A stretch of 64,000 nt of DNA from Rhodococcus ruber (lineage in GTDB: Bacteria; Actinomycetota; Actinomycetes; Mycobacteriales; Mycobacteriaceae): positions 620,001 through 684,000 of the forward strand of contig NZ_JAPWIJ010000001.1 of the NCBI RefSeq assembly GCF_027270735.1, written 5' to 3'. Positions 50,527-59,392 of this stretch are shown here, one piece after another. Made by a program: the position numbers and the translations under genes. The notes below the pieces were generated by a model. That model was not told where the DNA came from, made no database searches, and was given only the letters and a program-made list of their open reading frames with translations. How positions within the stretch are numbered: the first letter of the stretch is position 1; the number at the start of each line of letters is the position of its first letter.

Positions 50527-51393
50527 ATGAAGCATGTCGATTCGTCGTTCGCCGGAGTCCACGGAACCCGAATCGTCTACGACGTCTGGACCCCCGAGAC
50601 TGCGGCCGCGGACACACCGACCGGGGTTGTCGTGCTGGCCCACGGCTTGGCCGAGCACGCAGGCCGGTACCGGCACGTCATCGAACGGCTCTGCTCTCTC
50701 GGCCTGGTCGTCTACGCGCCCGATCACCGCGGACACGGGCGCTCCGGCGGCAAACGAGTGACATTGGCAAAGTGGTCCGACTTCACCGACGACCTGCACA
50801 CTCTGTTCGGAATCGCAGCCGACGAGTACCCGAACAAGCGCACCTTCCTGCTCGGCCACAGCATGGGCGGCGCGATCGCACTGTCCTACGCCCTCGACCA
50901 TCAGGCCGACCTCGATGGGCTGATGCTGTCCGGCCCAGCAGTGGTTCCCAGCGTCGGACAACCGAAAGCGCTGGTGGCGGTGGGCAAGATCCTCGGACGC
51001 TTGGTACCTGCCGCCCCTGTACTGAAGCTCGACCCGAACCTGGTCTCGCGGGACAAGAACGTCGTCGACGCCTACGTTGCCGATCCGTTGGGCTACCACG
51101 GCAGTGTCTCGGCGGGCCTGGCCGCGGCGATGCTCGGCGTCGGCGACACTTTCCCGGCGCGCCTGCCGTCGCTGACGATTCCGGTGCTGCTTCAGCACGG
51201 AACCGCGGACGGATTGGCCGATGTCTCCGGCAGCGAACTCATCGCCGAGCTGGCTGGATCCGAGGACCTGACCCTGAAGAAGTACGACGGGCTGTTCCAC
51301 GAAGTGTTCAACGAACCAGAGAAGGAGCGCGTCCTCGACGACCTCATCGCCTGGCTGCGTCCGCGAGTACAGACCAGCGCTGTAAGTTCCTGA
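50527..51393 (+). CDS. Monoacylglycerol-lipase-like hydrolase
   Basis: A 288-residue Hydrolase_4/monoglyceride lipase family protein: VVVLAHGLAEHAGRY, YAPDHRGHGRSGG, nucleophile elbow LLGHSMGGAIA (Ser about 117), Asp in LQHGTADGLAD and His in GLFHEVFNE. It likely releases glycerol and fatty acid from monoacylglycerols. ATG at 50527. It is divergent from alkB and 29 bases upstream of a patatin-like gene, so a lipid-turnover unit is plausible. Confidence 0.92.
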   Translation: MKHVDSSFAGVHGTRIVYDVWTPETAAADTPTGVVVLAHGLAEHAGRYRHVIERLCSLGLVVYAPDHRGHGRSGGKRVTLAKWSDFTDDLHTLFGIAADEYPNKRTFLLGHSMGGAIALSYALDHQADLDGLMLSGPAVVPSVGQPKALVAVGKILGRLVPAAPVLKLDPNLVSRDKNVVDAYVADPLGYHGSVSAGLAAAMLGVGDTFPARLPSLTIPVLLQHGTADGLADVSGSELIAELAGSEDLTLKKYDGLFHEVFNEPEKERVLDDLIAWLRPRVQTSAVSS

Positions 51394-51422
51394 CGGATCT
51401 TTTCGATGAAGGGAGTAAGGCC

Positions 51423-52268
51423 ATGACCAGGCGAGCACTCGTATTGGGCGGCGGCGGAGTCGCAGGTATTGCGTGGCAGACGGGTGTCCTACTGGGATTG
51501 GCAGAATCCGGAGCCGACGTCACCGACGCCGAGATGCTGCTGGGCACCTCGGCCGGATCCTCGGTGGCAGCGCAGATCTCGAGCGGTGCCACGTTGGCCG
51601 AGTTGTTCGAGCGTCAGGCGGACGAGGCCAAGCAGGACGACGAGCCGCACGCCGAGGCGACCATCGACGAGCTGGTCTCCATGCTGGCTCGGGCGGCCCA
51701 GAATTCGGACGGCAGTGCCATCGACACCCGCAGGCGCATCGGCACCGAGGCGCTGGCGGCCTCGACGATCACCGAACGCGAGCGTCGCGCCATCATCGAA
51801 CGACGGTTGCCGTCGCACTCGTGGCCGAGCCGCGACCTACGGATCGTCACCGTCGACGCAGTGACCGGTCGGCATCGGGTTCTCGATCGAGGCTCGGGCG
51901 TCCAACTGGTCGACGCGGTGGCCGCGAGCTGCGCCATCCCCGGCATGTGGCCGCCGGTGACGATCGGCGATCACCGCTACGTCGACGGCGGGATCCGGGC
52001 AAGCGAAAATGCTGATCTGGCAGTCGGTTTCGAGAAGGTGCTGGTGTTCAGGGTGGGTGCACTCGACCTGGAGCACGATCCCTTCGACATCGAACGAGAG
52101 CGGCTGGTGAAGGGTGGCTCGAAGGTGGAAGTGGTTGCACCCGATGCCGATTCGTCGGCGGCGATCGGCCCCGACGCCACCGACATCGCCGTCCGATCGG
52201 CTGCAGCCGTGGCCGGACGAGCGCAGGGCAATGCCATCGCCGAGCGAATCGCCGAGTTCTGGGTCTAG
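51423..52268 (+). CDS. Patatin-like phospholipase
   Basis: A 281-residue patatin-family protein. Oxyanion loop LGGGGVAGIAWQTG, nucleophile GTSAGSS (Ser about 44), and the catalytic Asp in YVDGGIRAS. These lipases use a Ser-Asp dyad on membrane lipids. GGGAG lies upstream of ATG 51423. It follows the monoacylglycerol lipase gene on the same strand, with the same likely promoter. Confidence 0.92.
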   Translation: MTRRALVLGGGGVAGIAWQTGVLLGLAESGADVTDAEMLLGTSAGSSVAAQISSGATLAELFERQADEAKQDDEPHAEATIDELVSMLARAAQNSDGSAIDTRRRIGTEALAASTITERERRAIIERRLPSHSWPSRDLRIVTVDAVTGRHRVLDRGSGVQLVDAVAASCAIPGMWPPVTIGDHRYVDGGIRASENADLAVGFEKVLVFRVGALDLEHDPFDIERERLVKGGSKVEVVAPDADSSAAIGPDATDIAVRSAAAVAGRAQGNAIAERIAEFWV

Positions 52269-52275
52269 AGAACCC

Positions 52276-53184
52276 TCAGCCGAACAGTGCAGCGCCGTTG
52301 CCCCAGCACACGGCTCGAACCCAGTCGTCGCCGAGGTCCAGGCGGCGTACTGCGTGCAGTGCGTCCAGGTAGGGATACGGGATGTTGGGAAAGTCGCTGC
52401 CGAACAGAATCCGATTCTGCAGATCGAGCAACCGCGGTAACTCGTTTCTCGGAAACGGTGCCCCTGCCTCCGAGAAGTCGGTGAACGCCATCGTGGTGTC
52501 CAGTCGAACGTTCTCGTAGCGATCGGCCAGGTCGAGGAACTCGACATACTCGGGCATGCCCATGTGCGCGATGATCAACGGTAGCTTCGGGAACCGTTGC
52601 AGTAGCTCGGCAATCGGCCCCGGTCCGGTGTGAGTGCCGGGTGCCGGGCCGGAACCGCAATGGATCACCACCGGTACCTGTGCGTCGGAGATCGTGCCCC
52701 AGACGCCGTCGAGCAGAGGATCGTTCGGGGAGTAGTTGCCGACCTGGATGTGAGACTTGAAGATTCGGGTTCCGTTGGCCACCGCCTGGTCGACGTATTG
52801 GGCCGCGCCTTCCTCGGGGAAGAACGTTGCCGTGTGTAGGCAATCGGGCGTGCGCGCCGCGAAATCGGCGCCCCAGGAGTTCAGCCACGCAGCCATCGAC
52901 GGCTTGTGCGGGTAGATCATCGATGTGAAGTGCCGTACCCCGAATCCTCGAATGACCTGCAGCCGTTCGTTTTCGGCGTACCGGTAAGAGATGGGCCAGA
53001 CGCTGCCGGTCAGCGGACCTGCGCTGTCGAAGTAGCTCCACACCTTGTCCATCACATTCTTCGGCATGAAGTGCGAGTGGACGTCGAACAGTCCGGGCAG
53101 CGACAGCTCGGTCCAGAAGGCGACGATCCGTTCCGTCTCCTCCGCGAGTTCGGCGTCGGAGCGCGGTTGTTCAGCGTGCGACAT
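52276..53184 (-). CDS. Amidohydrolase-2 family protein
   Basis: A 302-residue TIM-barrel hydrolase/decarboxylase of the PF04909 group: metal-binding DVHSHFMPKNV near residue 34, KSHIQVGNY, VIHCGSGPAPG, IIAHMGMPEY and a terminal FGSDFPNIPY with the catalytic Asp. Substrates in the family range from lactones to aromatic acids, so none is assigned. ATG at 53184 overlaps the dienelactone-hydrolase gene by 14 bases. Confidence 0.9.
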   Translation of the reverse strand: MSHAEQPRSDAELAEETERIVAFWTELSLPGLFDVHSHFMPKNVMDKVWSYFDSAGPLTGSVWPISYRYAENERLQVIRGFGVRHFTSMIYPHKPSMAAWLNSWGADFAARTPDCLHTATFFPEEGAAQYVDQAVANGTRIFKSHIQVGNYSPNDPLLDGVWGTISDAQVPVVIHCGSGPAPGTHTGPGPIAELLQRFPKLPLIIAHMGMPEYVEFLDLADRYENVRLDTTMAFTDFSEAGAPFPRNELPRLLDLQNRILFGSDFPNIPYPYLDALHAVRRLDLGDDWVRAVCWGNGAALFG

Positions 53185-53857
53185 GGGCGTCGAACCACTC
53201 GAGAGTCTTGCCCCAGGCATCGGCCGCGGCGTCGGCGTCGAACACGGCCGGGCGGTCGTCGCAGTGGAACCCGTGCTTGCCGTGGGCGTAACGGGTGATC
53301 TCGGTGTCGACCGGGGCCGTTGCGGTGATCTCGCGCAACGTCTCGACGTCCTGGAACGGGATGCCCTCGTCCAGGTCTCCGAAGAAACCGTGCCAGGGGG
53401 TCTGGAGGGCGTCGCCCACCGAGGCCATCGCGGGATAGCCGAAGCGGCCCTTCGTGATTCCACCGCCGTAGAATGTTGCTGCCGAACCGAGTTGCCGTCG
53501 AACAGCGGTATGGAACGCGACAGTGCCGCCCATGCAGAAGCCGACGATCGCGATGGACGAGGGCTCGAATCCGAGCTCGGCGAGGGCACTGGCCGCCGCG
53601 TCCACGTCGGAATCGACCTCGTCCGCCTCGAGTTTCCCGATGGCCGCCATGGCCGAGTCCATGTCCGAGTAGTCGAGCACGGTGACGCCGTCCTGCCGGT
53701 GGAACAGATGCGGAGCGACCGCGACCCACCCTGCGGCCGCGACCCGATTACAGACGTCGACGATGTGGTCGGTGACGCCGAAGGCTTCTTGGATGACGAT
53801 GACGCCGCCGCGGGCATTGCCGTCGGGCGAGGCGACGGTGAGGGGAGTGGTGTTCAC
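53171..53857 (-). CDS. Dienelactone hydrolase family protein
   Basis: A 228-residue DLH-type hydrolase: EAFGVTDHIVDVCNRVA, nucleophile elbow VGFCMGGTVAF with Cys, Asp in WHGFFGDLDE and His in HGKHGFHC. GTG at 53857. Dienelactone hydrolases open dienelactones in chloroaromatic breakdown, but many homologues have other ester substrates. It is the first gene of a two-gene operon with the amidohydrolase. Confidence 0.92.
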   Translation of the reverse strand: MNTTPLTVASPDGNARGGVIVIQEAFGVTDHIVDVCNRVAAAGWVAVAPHLFHRQDGVTVLDYSDMDSAMAAIGKLEADEVDSDVDAAASALAELGFEPSSIAIVGFCMGGTVAFHTAVRRQLGSAATFYGGGITKGRFGYPAMASVGDALQTPWHGFFGDLDEGIPFQDVETLREITATAPVDTEITRYAHGKHGFHCDDRPAVFDADAAADAWGKTLEWFDAHVAR

Positions 53858-53966
53858 CCGTCGATTGGAGCACATCGGCAGGAGTGGAGCATGCCGGTAG
53901 CCACGGTGAGTTCGGCAGTTTTGTACGGTGGCGTGCAGGGAACGATCCCGACCGAGAGGACCATTC

Positions 53967-54944
53967 ATGCGCGCGGTACAGATCTCCAGCCTCGACGGAC
54001 CCGACTCGGTGAGCGTGGTGGACATCGACGAACCTGCCCCGCGCGACGGGTCGGTGGTCATCGAGGTCCATGCCGCGGGCGTCGCCTTTCCCGATGCGCT
54101 GCTCACCCGTGGGCTGTACCAGTACAAGCCGGAATTGCCGTTCGTTCCCGGAAGCGAGATCGCCGGTGTCGTCCGGTCGGCTCCGGCGGACTCCGGCTTT
54201 TCGGCCGGCGATCGCGTCGCGGCGCTGACGGGCTTGAGCGACGGTATGGCCGAGGTCGCCGTGGTCTCACCCGATGCGGTGTTCGCACTGCCGGAGTCGG
54301 TATCGCTCACCGCCGGGGCTGGGCTGTTGTTCAACGACCTGACGGTGCACTTCGCACTGCGTGAACGCGGCCGGCTGGCAGCAGGCGAGACCGTGCTGGT
54401 GCACGGTGCCGCCGGCGGTATCGGAACCTCGGCGCTGCGGATGGCTCCGGTACTCGGTGCGTCCCGGGTGATCGCCGTCGTGAGCTCGGAAGCCAAGGCC
54501 GAGATCGCCCGCTCCGCCGGAGCCACCGACGTCGTTCTCGTCGACGGGTGGAAGGACGCGGTCAAGGAACTGACCGGCGGACGCGGCGTCGATGTGGTCG
54601 TGGATCCGGTGGGCGGCGACCGGTTCACCGACAGCATCCGATCGCTCGCACCGTCGGGCCGAATTCTGGTGCTGGGCTTCACCGGTGGTGAGATTCCGAC
54701 GGTCAAGGTGAATCGGCTACTGCTCAACAACGTCGATGTCGTCGGCGTCGGCTGGGGCGCGTGGTGGATGACGCGACCGGGTTACCTGGCCACCCAGTGG
54801 GCCGAGATCGAACCGCTGCTCGCCGACGGTTCGCTCGTCGCACCCGAGCCCTCGGTGTTTGCAGCCGCCGATGCCGCCGCTGCTATCGCATCACTGGAAA
54901 ACCGCACGGCCGCAGGTAAAGTGGTGCTCGACTTCACCCGTTGA
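53967..54944 (+). CDS. NADPH:quinone oxidoreductase (MDR family)
   Basis: A 325-residue zinc-free medium-chain reductase. GroES-like part with PFVPGSEIAGVV, then Rossmann motif VLVHGAAGGIGTSALRMA and VDVVVDPVGGDRF. Closest in layout to actinobacterial quinone oxidoreductases. GAGAGGA precedes the ATG at 53967. It is divergent from the dienelactone-hydrolase gene. Confidence 0.92.
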   Translation: MRAVQISSLDGPDSVSVVDIDEPAPRDGSVVIEVHAAGVAFPDALLTRGLYQYKPELPFVPGSEIAGVVRSAPADSGFSAGDRVAALTGLSDGMAEVAVVSPDAVFALPESVSLTAGAGLLFNDLTVHFALRERGRLAAGETVLVHGAAGGIGTSALRMAPVLGASRVIAVVSSEAKAEIARSAGATDVVLVDGWKDAVKELTGGRGVDVVVDPVGGDRFTDSIRSLAPSGRILVLGFTGGEIPTVKVNRLLLNNVDVVGVGWGAWWMTRPGYLATQWAEIEPLLADGSLVAPEPSVFAAADAAAAIASLENRTAAGKVVLDFTR

Positions 54945-54953
54945 GGCTGTATG

Positions 54954-54979
54954 GAGCTGCCGGTTCACTCCGGCAGCTC
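54954..54979. terminator. Bidirectional terminator hairpin
   Basis: GAGCTGCCGG and CCGGCAGCTC, a perfect 10-base stem with a 6-base loop, between convergent genes ending at 54944 and 54965. The hairpin overlaps the last codons of the kinase-like gene. Confidence 0.75.
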
Positions 54980-56335
54980 GACGCCCCTCGCCTCGGCCAG
55001 TGCCGCGATCTCGGCGGAAAAGACGTTCTTGAACACGAACGGATCGGTCCCGAGCGCCCAGTTCGGCGCGAGTTCGATGGCGTATCTCTCGAAGTAGCCG
55101 AGTTGCTTGGCCACCAGGATCAACTCCTCGGGGCTCGACGTCTTGTACTGCTTGCCCATGTTCACCAGGGCCCGGATGAAGTCCGCCAGACTGAAGTGCG
55201 CGAGGGTCGTCGAAAGCATCGGGGCGAACACCGACTGCAGTATCGCCCCTACCTCGGCGTCCGAACCCATCTGTGGTGCAACGATTCCCAACCGTTTGAC
55301 GGTGCCGGCGAGGCGGCTGAAGTCGCCGTCGATCACGGTGGCATGGAACAGGTCGAGTAGCAGCGCGCGCCATTGCTCGTCCACCTCGCCCATGACTCCG
55401 AAGTCGAGGAACGCCACCCTGCCGTCGTCGAGCACCCACACGTTGCCCGCGTGCACGTCACCGTGGAAAAGACCGTGCAGCACAAGTGCTTCCATCCAGA
55501 CCTTGGCGGCACGGCGGACGATGAGCTCGGACTGCTCGCCGGGCTCGTAGCGGTCGAGTGGGGAACCGTGCATGCGTTCCATGCAGATGACACGGCCGCC
55601 GCAGTAGTCGAGGAACACCTCGGGGGCGGTGACGTGCTCGTTGTCTCCGAACGCGCCGATGGCAGCGCGAAAGCTGTCCTGCCGCTTGGCTTCCACGGCA
55701 CTGTCGAGCTCGGCGAACGTGGCGGCATGCAGGTCCACGATGATGGCCGACGCATTGGCGGTGGCGAAGAACGGAATGAACTTCTCGAGCCCGCGGGCGA
55801 TGAGGTAGGCGATCCGTAGATCGATCTTCATGCGGTGGTAGATGCCCCGCCGCTGCACCTTCATGACCACTTCGCGCCCGTTGTCGCGGCGCACGCACAG
55901 GTGTACCTGAGCAACCGACGCGGACGAGAGTGGCACGTCGTCGAACGAGGAGAACAGATCGTCGATTCCGCGGCCGAGATCGGCCTCGATCACCGCGCGT
56001 GCCTGCGAGCCGGGGAACGGAGGAACCTCGTCGAGGCACCGCAGGCACGTATCGGCGAGGACCTTCGGGAACAGTCCCGGCGACGAGCCCATGAGCTGCC
56101 CTACTTTGACGAATGTGGGACCGAGAGCGAAGAACGCGTCGACGACGGCCTCCGAGGCATGCACCGGCCACCCGCGTCGGGGCGCACGAACCCAGCGTCC
56201 GATCGCAACGAACTGGAAGTACGTCAACACCGAGCCGATGACGATCAGCCGCAGCAGTTCTCGTATCCCGAAAGTTCTCAGCTCGGGTGCCGGCTTCGGT
56301 GTCATTGGCTCGGGTGTCGTCGCATCGAGGGTCAT
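54965..56335 (-). CDS. ABC1/UbiB/AarF-family kinase-like protein
   Basis: A 456-residue atypical kinase. KVGQ (the KxGQ nucleotide-binding signature) near residue 77, VPLSSASVAQVHLC for the ASIAQVH loop, KVQRRGI, HGDVHAGNVWVLDDG and LDFGVMG. All catalytic elements look intact. Family members act in quinone or lipid metabolism. ATG at 56335 overlaps the TetR stop (ATGA), so the kinase is co-translated with its probable regulator. Confidence 0.92.
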   Translation of the reverse strand: MTLDATTPEPMTPKPAPELRTFGIRELLRLIVIGSVLTYFQFVAIGRWVRAPRRGWPVHASEAVVDAFFALGPTFVKVGQLMGSSPGLFPKVLADTCLRCLDEVPPFPGSQARAVIEADLGRGIDDLFSSFDDVPLSSASVAQVHLCVRRDNGREVVMKVQRRGIYHRMKIDLRIAYLIARGLEKFIPFFATANASAIIVDLHAATFAELDSAVEAKRQDSFRAAIGAFGDNEHVTAPEVFLDYCGGRVICMERMHGSPLDRYEPGEQSELIVRRAAKVWMEALVLHGLFHGDVHAGNVWVLDDGRVAFLDFGVMGEVDEQWRALLLDLFHATVIDGDFSRLAGTVKRLGIVAPQMGSDAEVGAILQSVFAPMLSTTLAHFSLADFIRALVNMGKQYKTSSPEELILVAKQLGYFERYAIELAPNWALGTDPFVFKNVFSAEIAALAEARGVELPE

Positions 56336-56895
56336 GCGTGTACTCCTGCGGGCAGGCGTGCGGCCGACGCTTCCAGCCTCGACAACAGTCGATCGAATCT
56401 CGTTGCGTCGTCCGATGCGCGCGAGAGCACCAACGCGCCTTGGATGCCGGCGACGATCTCCTCCGCCAGTTCGGCCGCCGACTCGCCGTGTCCGAGGCGA
56501 TTCAGTACCGGGGTGAGTGCCTCGATCCAGTGCGCGAAATGTGTTGCGACGCGCCCGGAGAAGGCCGCGCGCTCCAGTCCGAGTGTGAAGGCCCCGAACA
56601 GGCACACCAGGCGGTTCGAGCGGAAGTAGCGGCCGGTCTGCTCGAACATCTCGTGGGTGGTCGACGCGGCATCGGTGCCGTGCCGCAGCGGCTCGAACAC
56701 GTTGTGGTGAAACCACTGCTCCACGTCGTCGAGGACGGCCTCGGCCATCTCCTGCTTGCCGCGCGGAAAGTAGTGGTAGAGACTGCCTTTCCCCAGGCCG
56801 GTCTGTCTGCTGATGACCGCGAGAGACGAACCGTCGAACCCGTGGTCGCGGAACACTCCTGCGAGTATCGGCACCACGTCGTGGCGATCGCTCAT
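56332..56895 (-). CDS. TetR-family regulator of the ABC1 gene
   Basis: A 187-residue TetR repressor: ILAGVFRDHGFDGSSLAV, then ISRQTGLGKGSLYHYFPRGKQE. ATG at 56895. It is first in the operon with the ABC1 kinase; a palindrome lies 10 bases upstream of the start codon, strongly suggesting autoregulation and possibly control of the divergent DUF998 gene. Confidence 0.9.
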   Translation of the reverse strand: MSDRHDVVPILAGVFRDHGFDGSSLAVISRQTGLGKGSLYHYFPRGKQEMAEAVLDDVEQWFHHNVFEPLRHGTDAASTTHEMFEQTGRYFRSNRLVCLFGAFTLGLERAAFSGRVATHFAHWIEALTPVLNRLGHGESAAELAEEIVAGIQGALVLSRASDDATRFDRLLSRLEASAARLPAGVHA

Positions 56896-56905
56896 GAGCC
56901 GGTAC

Positions 56906-56921
56906 TGTACCAATCGGTACA
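56906..56921. promoter_or_regulatory. TetR operator
   Basis: TGTACC-AATC-GGTACA is a perfect 6-base inverted repeat with a 4-base spacer, located 10 bases before the TetR start and 60 bases before the divergent DUF998 start. Confidence 0.75.
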
Positions 56922-56981
56922 CGCCGGGTGCATCGGGGTCCGGGAGTGGAGCCTGCGGAATGACCCATCGAGGTCAGTGCA

Positions 56982-57614
56982 GTGAATACTGCACCTGTGA
57001 AGAGAACTACCGTCCTGGCCGCTGGAGCCTTCCTCATCGGCGGGGTGACTTATCTGGCCGCCGAAGCAGTTGCGGCGCTGGGCTGGACCGATCGGCCGTA
57101 CAGTTACGCGCGCAACAACATCAGCGACCTCGGGATCCCGGACATCTCACCGTGGCACCCGGTGATGAACACCGGGTTTGTGGTCGACGGAACGCTGTTC
57201 GTTCTCGCCGGCCTCGGATTGTCGATACTGTTCGAGGGTCGAGCACGGTGGATCGTGCTGGGTACGTCGGTTGTGCACGGCGTCGGCAGCATCGTGGTCG
57301 GGCTCGCTCACGCCTCGGTCGACGGCGCATCGGCACCGCACGCGGCGGGCGCAGGTATGGCGATCATCGGCGGAAACCTGGTGCTCCTGGCTGCGGGCCG
57401 GTACGGCGGCCGCGTCGGAGCGCCGCGGTGGTACACGGCGGGCAGCGCCCTGGCCGGTGTCGCGGGGCTGGCAGGTTTCGCGTTGTTTCTCGCCGACACG
57501 GGGATTCTCGGCGGCGGAACGTTCGAGCGGATCTCGGTCTACACGATCATCGGTTGGGAGATCGTCACCGGCGCAACGATTCTCGCGGCGCGACGCCTAT
57601 CGAAATCTCGGTGA
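56982..57614 (+). CDS. DUF998-family membrane protein
   Basis: A 210-residue integral membrane protein with about six helices; the family mark is YSYARNNISDLGI near residue 40, with SPWHPVMNTGFVV following. Role unknown. GTG at 56982 is used; no clear ribosome-binding site. Its end overlaps the enoyl-CoA hydratase by 18 bases. It may share the TetR operator at 56906. Confidence 0.85.
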   Translation: MNTAPVKRTTVLAAGAFLIGGVTYLAAEAVAALGWTDRPYSYARNNISDLGIPDISPWHPVMNTGFVVDGTLFVLAGLGLSILFEGRARWIVLGTSVVHGVGSIVVGLAHASVDGASAPHAAGAGMAIIGGNLVLLAAGRYGGRVGAPRWYTAGSALAGVAGLAGFALFLADTGILGGGTFERISVYTIIGWEIVTGATILAARRLSKSR

Positions 57615-58376
57615 CTCCTTGGCGAGAAAGGCACGCACCCCCTCCCGCCCGTCCGTCGACCCGAACGCTTCCTCGAACACCGGCAATGCCTGTCGTGCCG
57701 GTTCGTACGGGGATGGCCCGAAGGCGAGCTCGAGTGCTCGCTTGTTCGCATGCACCGCAGAACGCGATTTCCGAGCGAGCGTCCGTGCCAGGTCCAAGGC
57801 CACCGACAGTGATGCACCCTGCGGCGCCACCCGATTGATCAGACCCCACTCGAGCGCGGTCTCGGCCGCGATCGGCTCGCCGAGCAGTACGAGTTCGGCT
57901 GCGCGAGCCTGACCCACTCGGCGCAGCGCGCGCATCGTCCCGCCGCTGCTGGGGATGACGCCGAGATCGATCTCCGGTAGTCCGAGCCGAGCTCCCGCAT
58001 CGGCGACGACCAGATCGCAGCACAGCGCCATCTCGAGTCCGCCGCCCAACGCGAATCCGTCGATCGCCGCGACCGTCGGCAGCGGCAGCTCGGCCAGCAG
58101 ATCGAGCGTGGCGTTCTCGAAGATGCTCTTGCGTGCGAGCACGTCACCGTCGTTCTGCATCTCCGGCATTTCGGAGATGTCCGAACCGGCGCTGAACACC
58201 CGCTCGCCGGTGAGAACCACCGCTCGAATCGTGGCGTCTCGAGCCAGTTCTCGTAGAACGGCATGGAGCCGCCGCGTCGCCGGACGGGTCAGCGCGTTGA
58301 CCGGCGGGTTGTGCAGCGTGATCTGTGCGACGGCCCGGTGTGGGAAGGACAGGACGGGGGAGGAGTCGGTCGGCAT
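57597..58376 (-). CDS. Enoyl-CoA hydratase/isomerase family protein
   Basis: A 259-residue crotonase-fold protein. FSAGSDISEMPEM forms the oxyanion loop (residues about 65-77), GFALGGGLEMALCCDLVVA the signature, then LGLPEIDLGVIPSSGGTMRALR with the usual Glu in the EI(D)LGVIP loop. It acts in beta-oxidation or a related CoA pathway. ATG at 58376 is used: a longer frame runs into the antisense of the tRNA gene and is an artefact. Confidence 0.92.
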   Translation of the reverse strand: MPTDSSPVLSFPHRAVAQITLHNPPVNALTRPATRRLHAVLRELARDATIRAVVLTGERVFSAGSDISEMPEMQNDGDVLARKSIFENATLDLLAELPLPTVAAIDGFALGGGLEMALCCDLVVADAGARLGLPEIDLGVIPSSGGTMRALRRVGQARAAELVLLGEPIAAETALEWGLINRVAPQGASLSVALDLARTLARKSRSAVHANKRALELAFGPSPYEPARQALPVFEEAFGSTDGREGVRAFLAKESPRFR

Positions 58377-58452
58377 AGAAGAGAACCGTAGAGCGTTGAC
58401 CAGGCGATTGGGAGACTGCCGAGATGACATGTACGGTTGGGGACACACACAG

Positions 58453-58526
58453 CGCGGGGTGGAGCAGCTCGGTAGCTCGCTGGGCTCATAACCCAGAGGT
58501 CGCAGGTTCAAATCCTGTCCCCGCTA
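58453..58526 (+). tRNA. Initiator tRNA-fMet (CAT anticodon)
   Basis: Full cloverleaf: acceptor GCGGGG/CCCCGC, D-arm GAGC-GCTC, anticodon stem CTGGG/CCCAG around CTCATAA, T-arm GCAGG-CCTGT with TTCAAAT loop. C1 does not pair with base 72 (T), and three G-C pairs sit in the anticodon stem; both mark an initiator tRNA. CCA is not encoded (the bases after the discriminator A are CGA). Confidence 0.97.
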
Positions 58527-58537
58527 CGAAGATGAAG

Positions 58538-58568
58538 CCACGGTCCTTATGGGGGCCGTGGTTTTTTT
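58538..58568 (+). terminator. Intrinsic terminator of the tRNA
   Basis: CCACGG/CCGTGG stem, extended inside by CC/GG around a short loop, followed by seven T's. It lies 12 bases after the tRNA end. Confidence 0.88.
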
Positions 58569-58753
58569 CATGTGGGCCTTCGCGCGATCCGTCACGTCGA
58601 TGCCGGTGCGATGCAACTTTTGCTCCACTCGGCAGCGACAAGTCGAGAAGACCCCTGTCCGCGACCGACAGTGGAGTTTCTGTTGCAGCAGAAACGCTCA
58701 ACCGTCATCCTTTGTCACTTCGACACCGCGTAGGTATTCGTGTTTCGTAGGTA

Positions 58754-59392
58754 TCAGGGTTGCAGTCTGAATTGCACGACGGCCGTGACGTTCTCGATGG
58801 CGTCGTCGAGTGCGGTCTTGCGAGCCCGGGCGTCGGGTGCCGACAGGACGTCGAGTCGATCGGACTGCCCCATCGGGATCAGTGCAGCCAGCGACCAGAT
58901 CTTCTCGGCGGCCGAGATCGGTAGACTCAAGAAGTCCGGAAAGCCCGGAGTGGCAACGTTTTCGGTGGATTCGAGCCGGCCGATCAGCTCGTACAGATCC
59001 TCGACCCGCGCCCAGGTGGTGTCGAATTCGGTATCGGCGATCACCGACTCGGCGTCCTCGTCGTGCCACGGTCGAACGTCTGCCAAGGGGTAGGGATCAT
59101 CGGGCAGCCAGGCATCGATCCGGATCCGTTCGCCGCCGACACATTCGAGTAGGTACCTGCCGTCACCGATGGCCTCGTGCCCGATGATGTGAGCAACCGT
59201 CGCTACGTCGTGCCGAACGTCGCCGCCCCCGGCCTCGTGGCCACGCGCGATGAGCACGACGCCGAAGCTGGGGTCCTCCTGCTGCAGACAGTCGTGTACC
59301 AAAGCCTGGTAGCGAGGCTCGAAGATGTGCAGCGGTAGGCGCTCGCCTGGGAGCAGCACGCTCCCGAGCGGGAACATCGGGATGACACTCAC
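58754..59392 (-). CDS. Lon N-terminal (substrate-binding) domain protein
   Basis: A 212-residue protein consisting of the Lon N-domain only: IPMFPLGSVLLPGERLPLHI, FEPRYQALVHDCL and GVVLIARGHEAGG. It has no AAA+ or protease domain. GTG at 59392 overlaps the stop of the upstream hydrolase gene (GTGA). Such stand-alone Lon-domain proteins are common in actinobacteria and their role is not established. About 185 bases between it and the tRNA terminator hold no gene that I can support. Confidence 0.88.
   Translation of the reverse strand: MSVIPMFPLGSVLLPGERLPLHIFEPRYQALVHDCLQQEDPSFGVVLIARGHEAGGGDVRHDVATVAHIIGHEAIGDGRYLLECVGGERIRIDAWLPDDPYPLADVRPWHDEDAESVIADTEFDTTWARVEDLYELIGRLESTENVATPGFPDFLSLPISAAEKIWSLAALIPMGQSDRLDVLSAPDARARKTALDDAIENVTAVVQFRLQP

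Noticed and set aside
53858-54730. N-terminal extension of the dienelactone-hydrolase frame on the minus strand
   Set aside because: Covers the promoter and the opposing quinone reductase; GTG at 53857 fits the family start.
58377-58511. N-terminal extension of the enoyl-CoA hydratase frame, and a nearby minus-strand frame ending GFEPATSGL
   Set aside because: Both are translations of the antisense strand of the initiator tRNA gene, a known source of false N-termini and false proteins in genome annotation.
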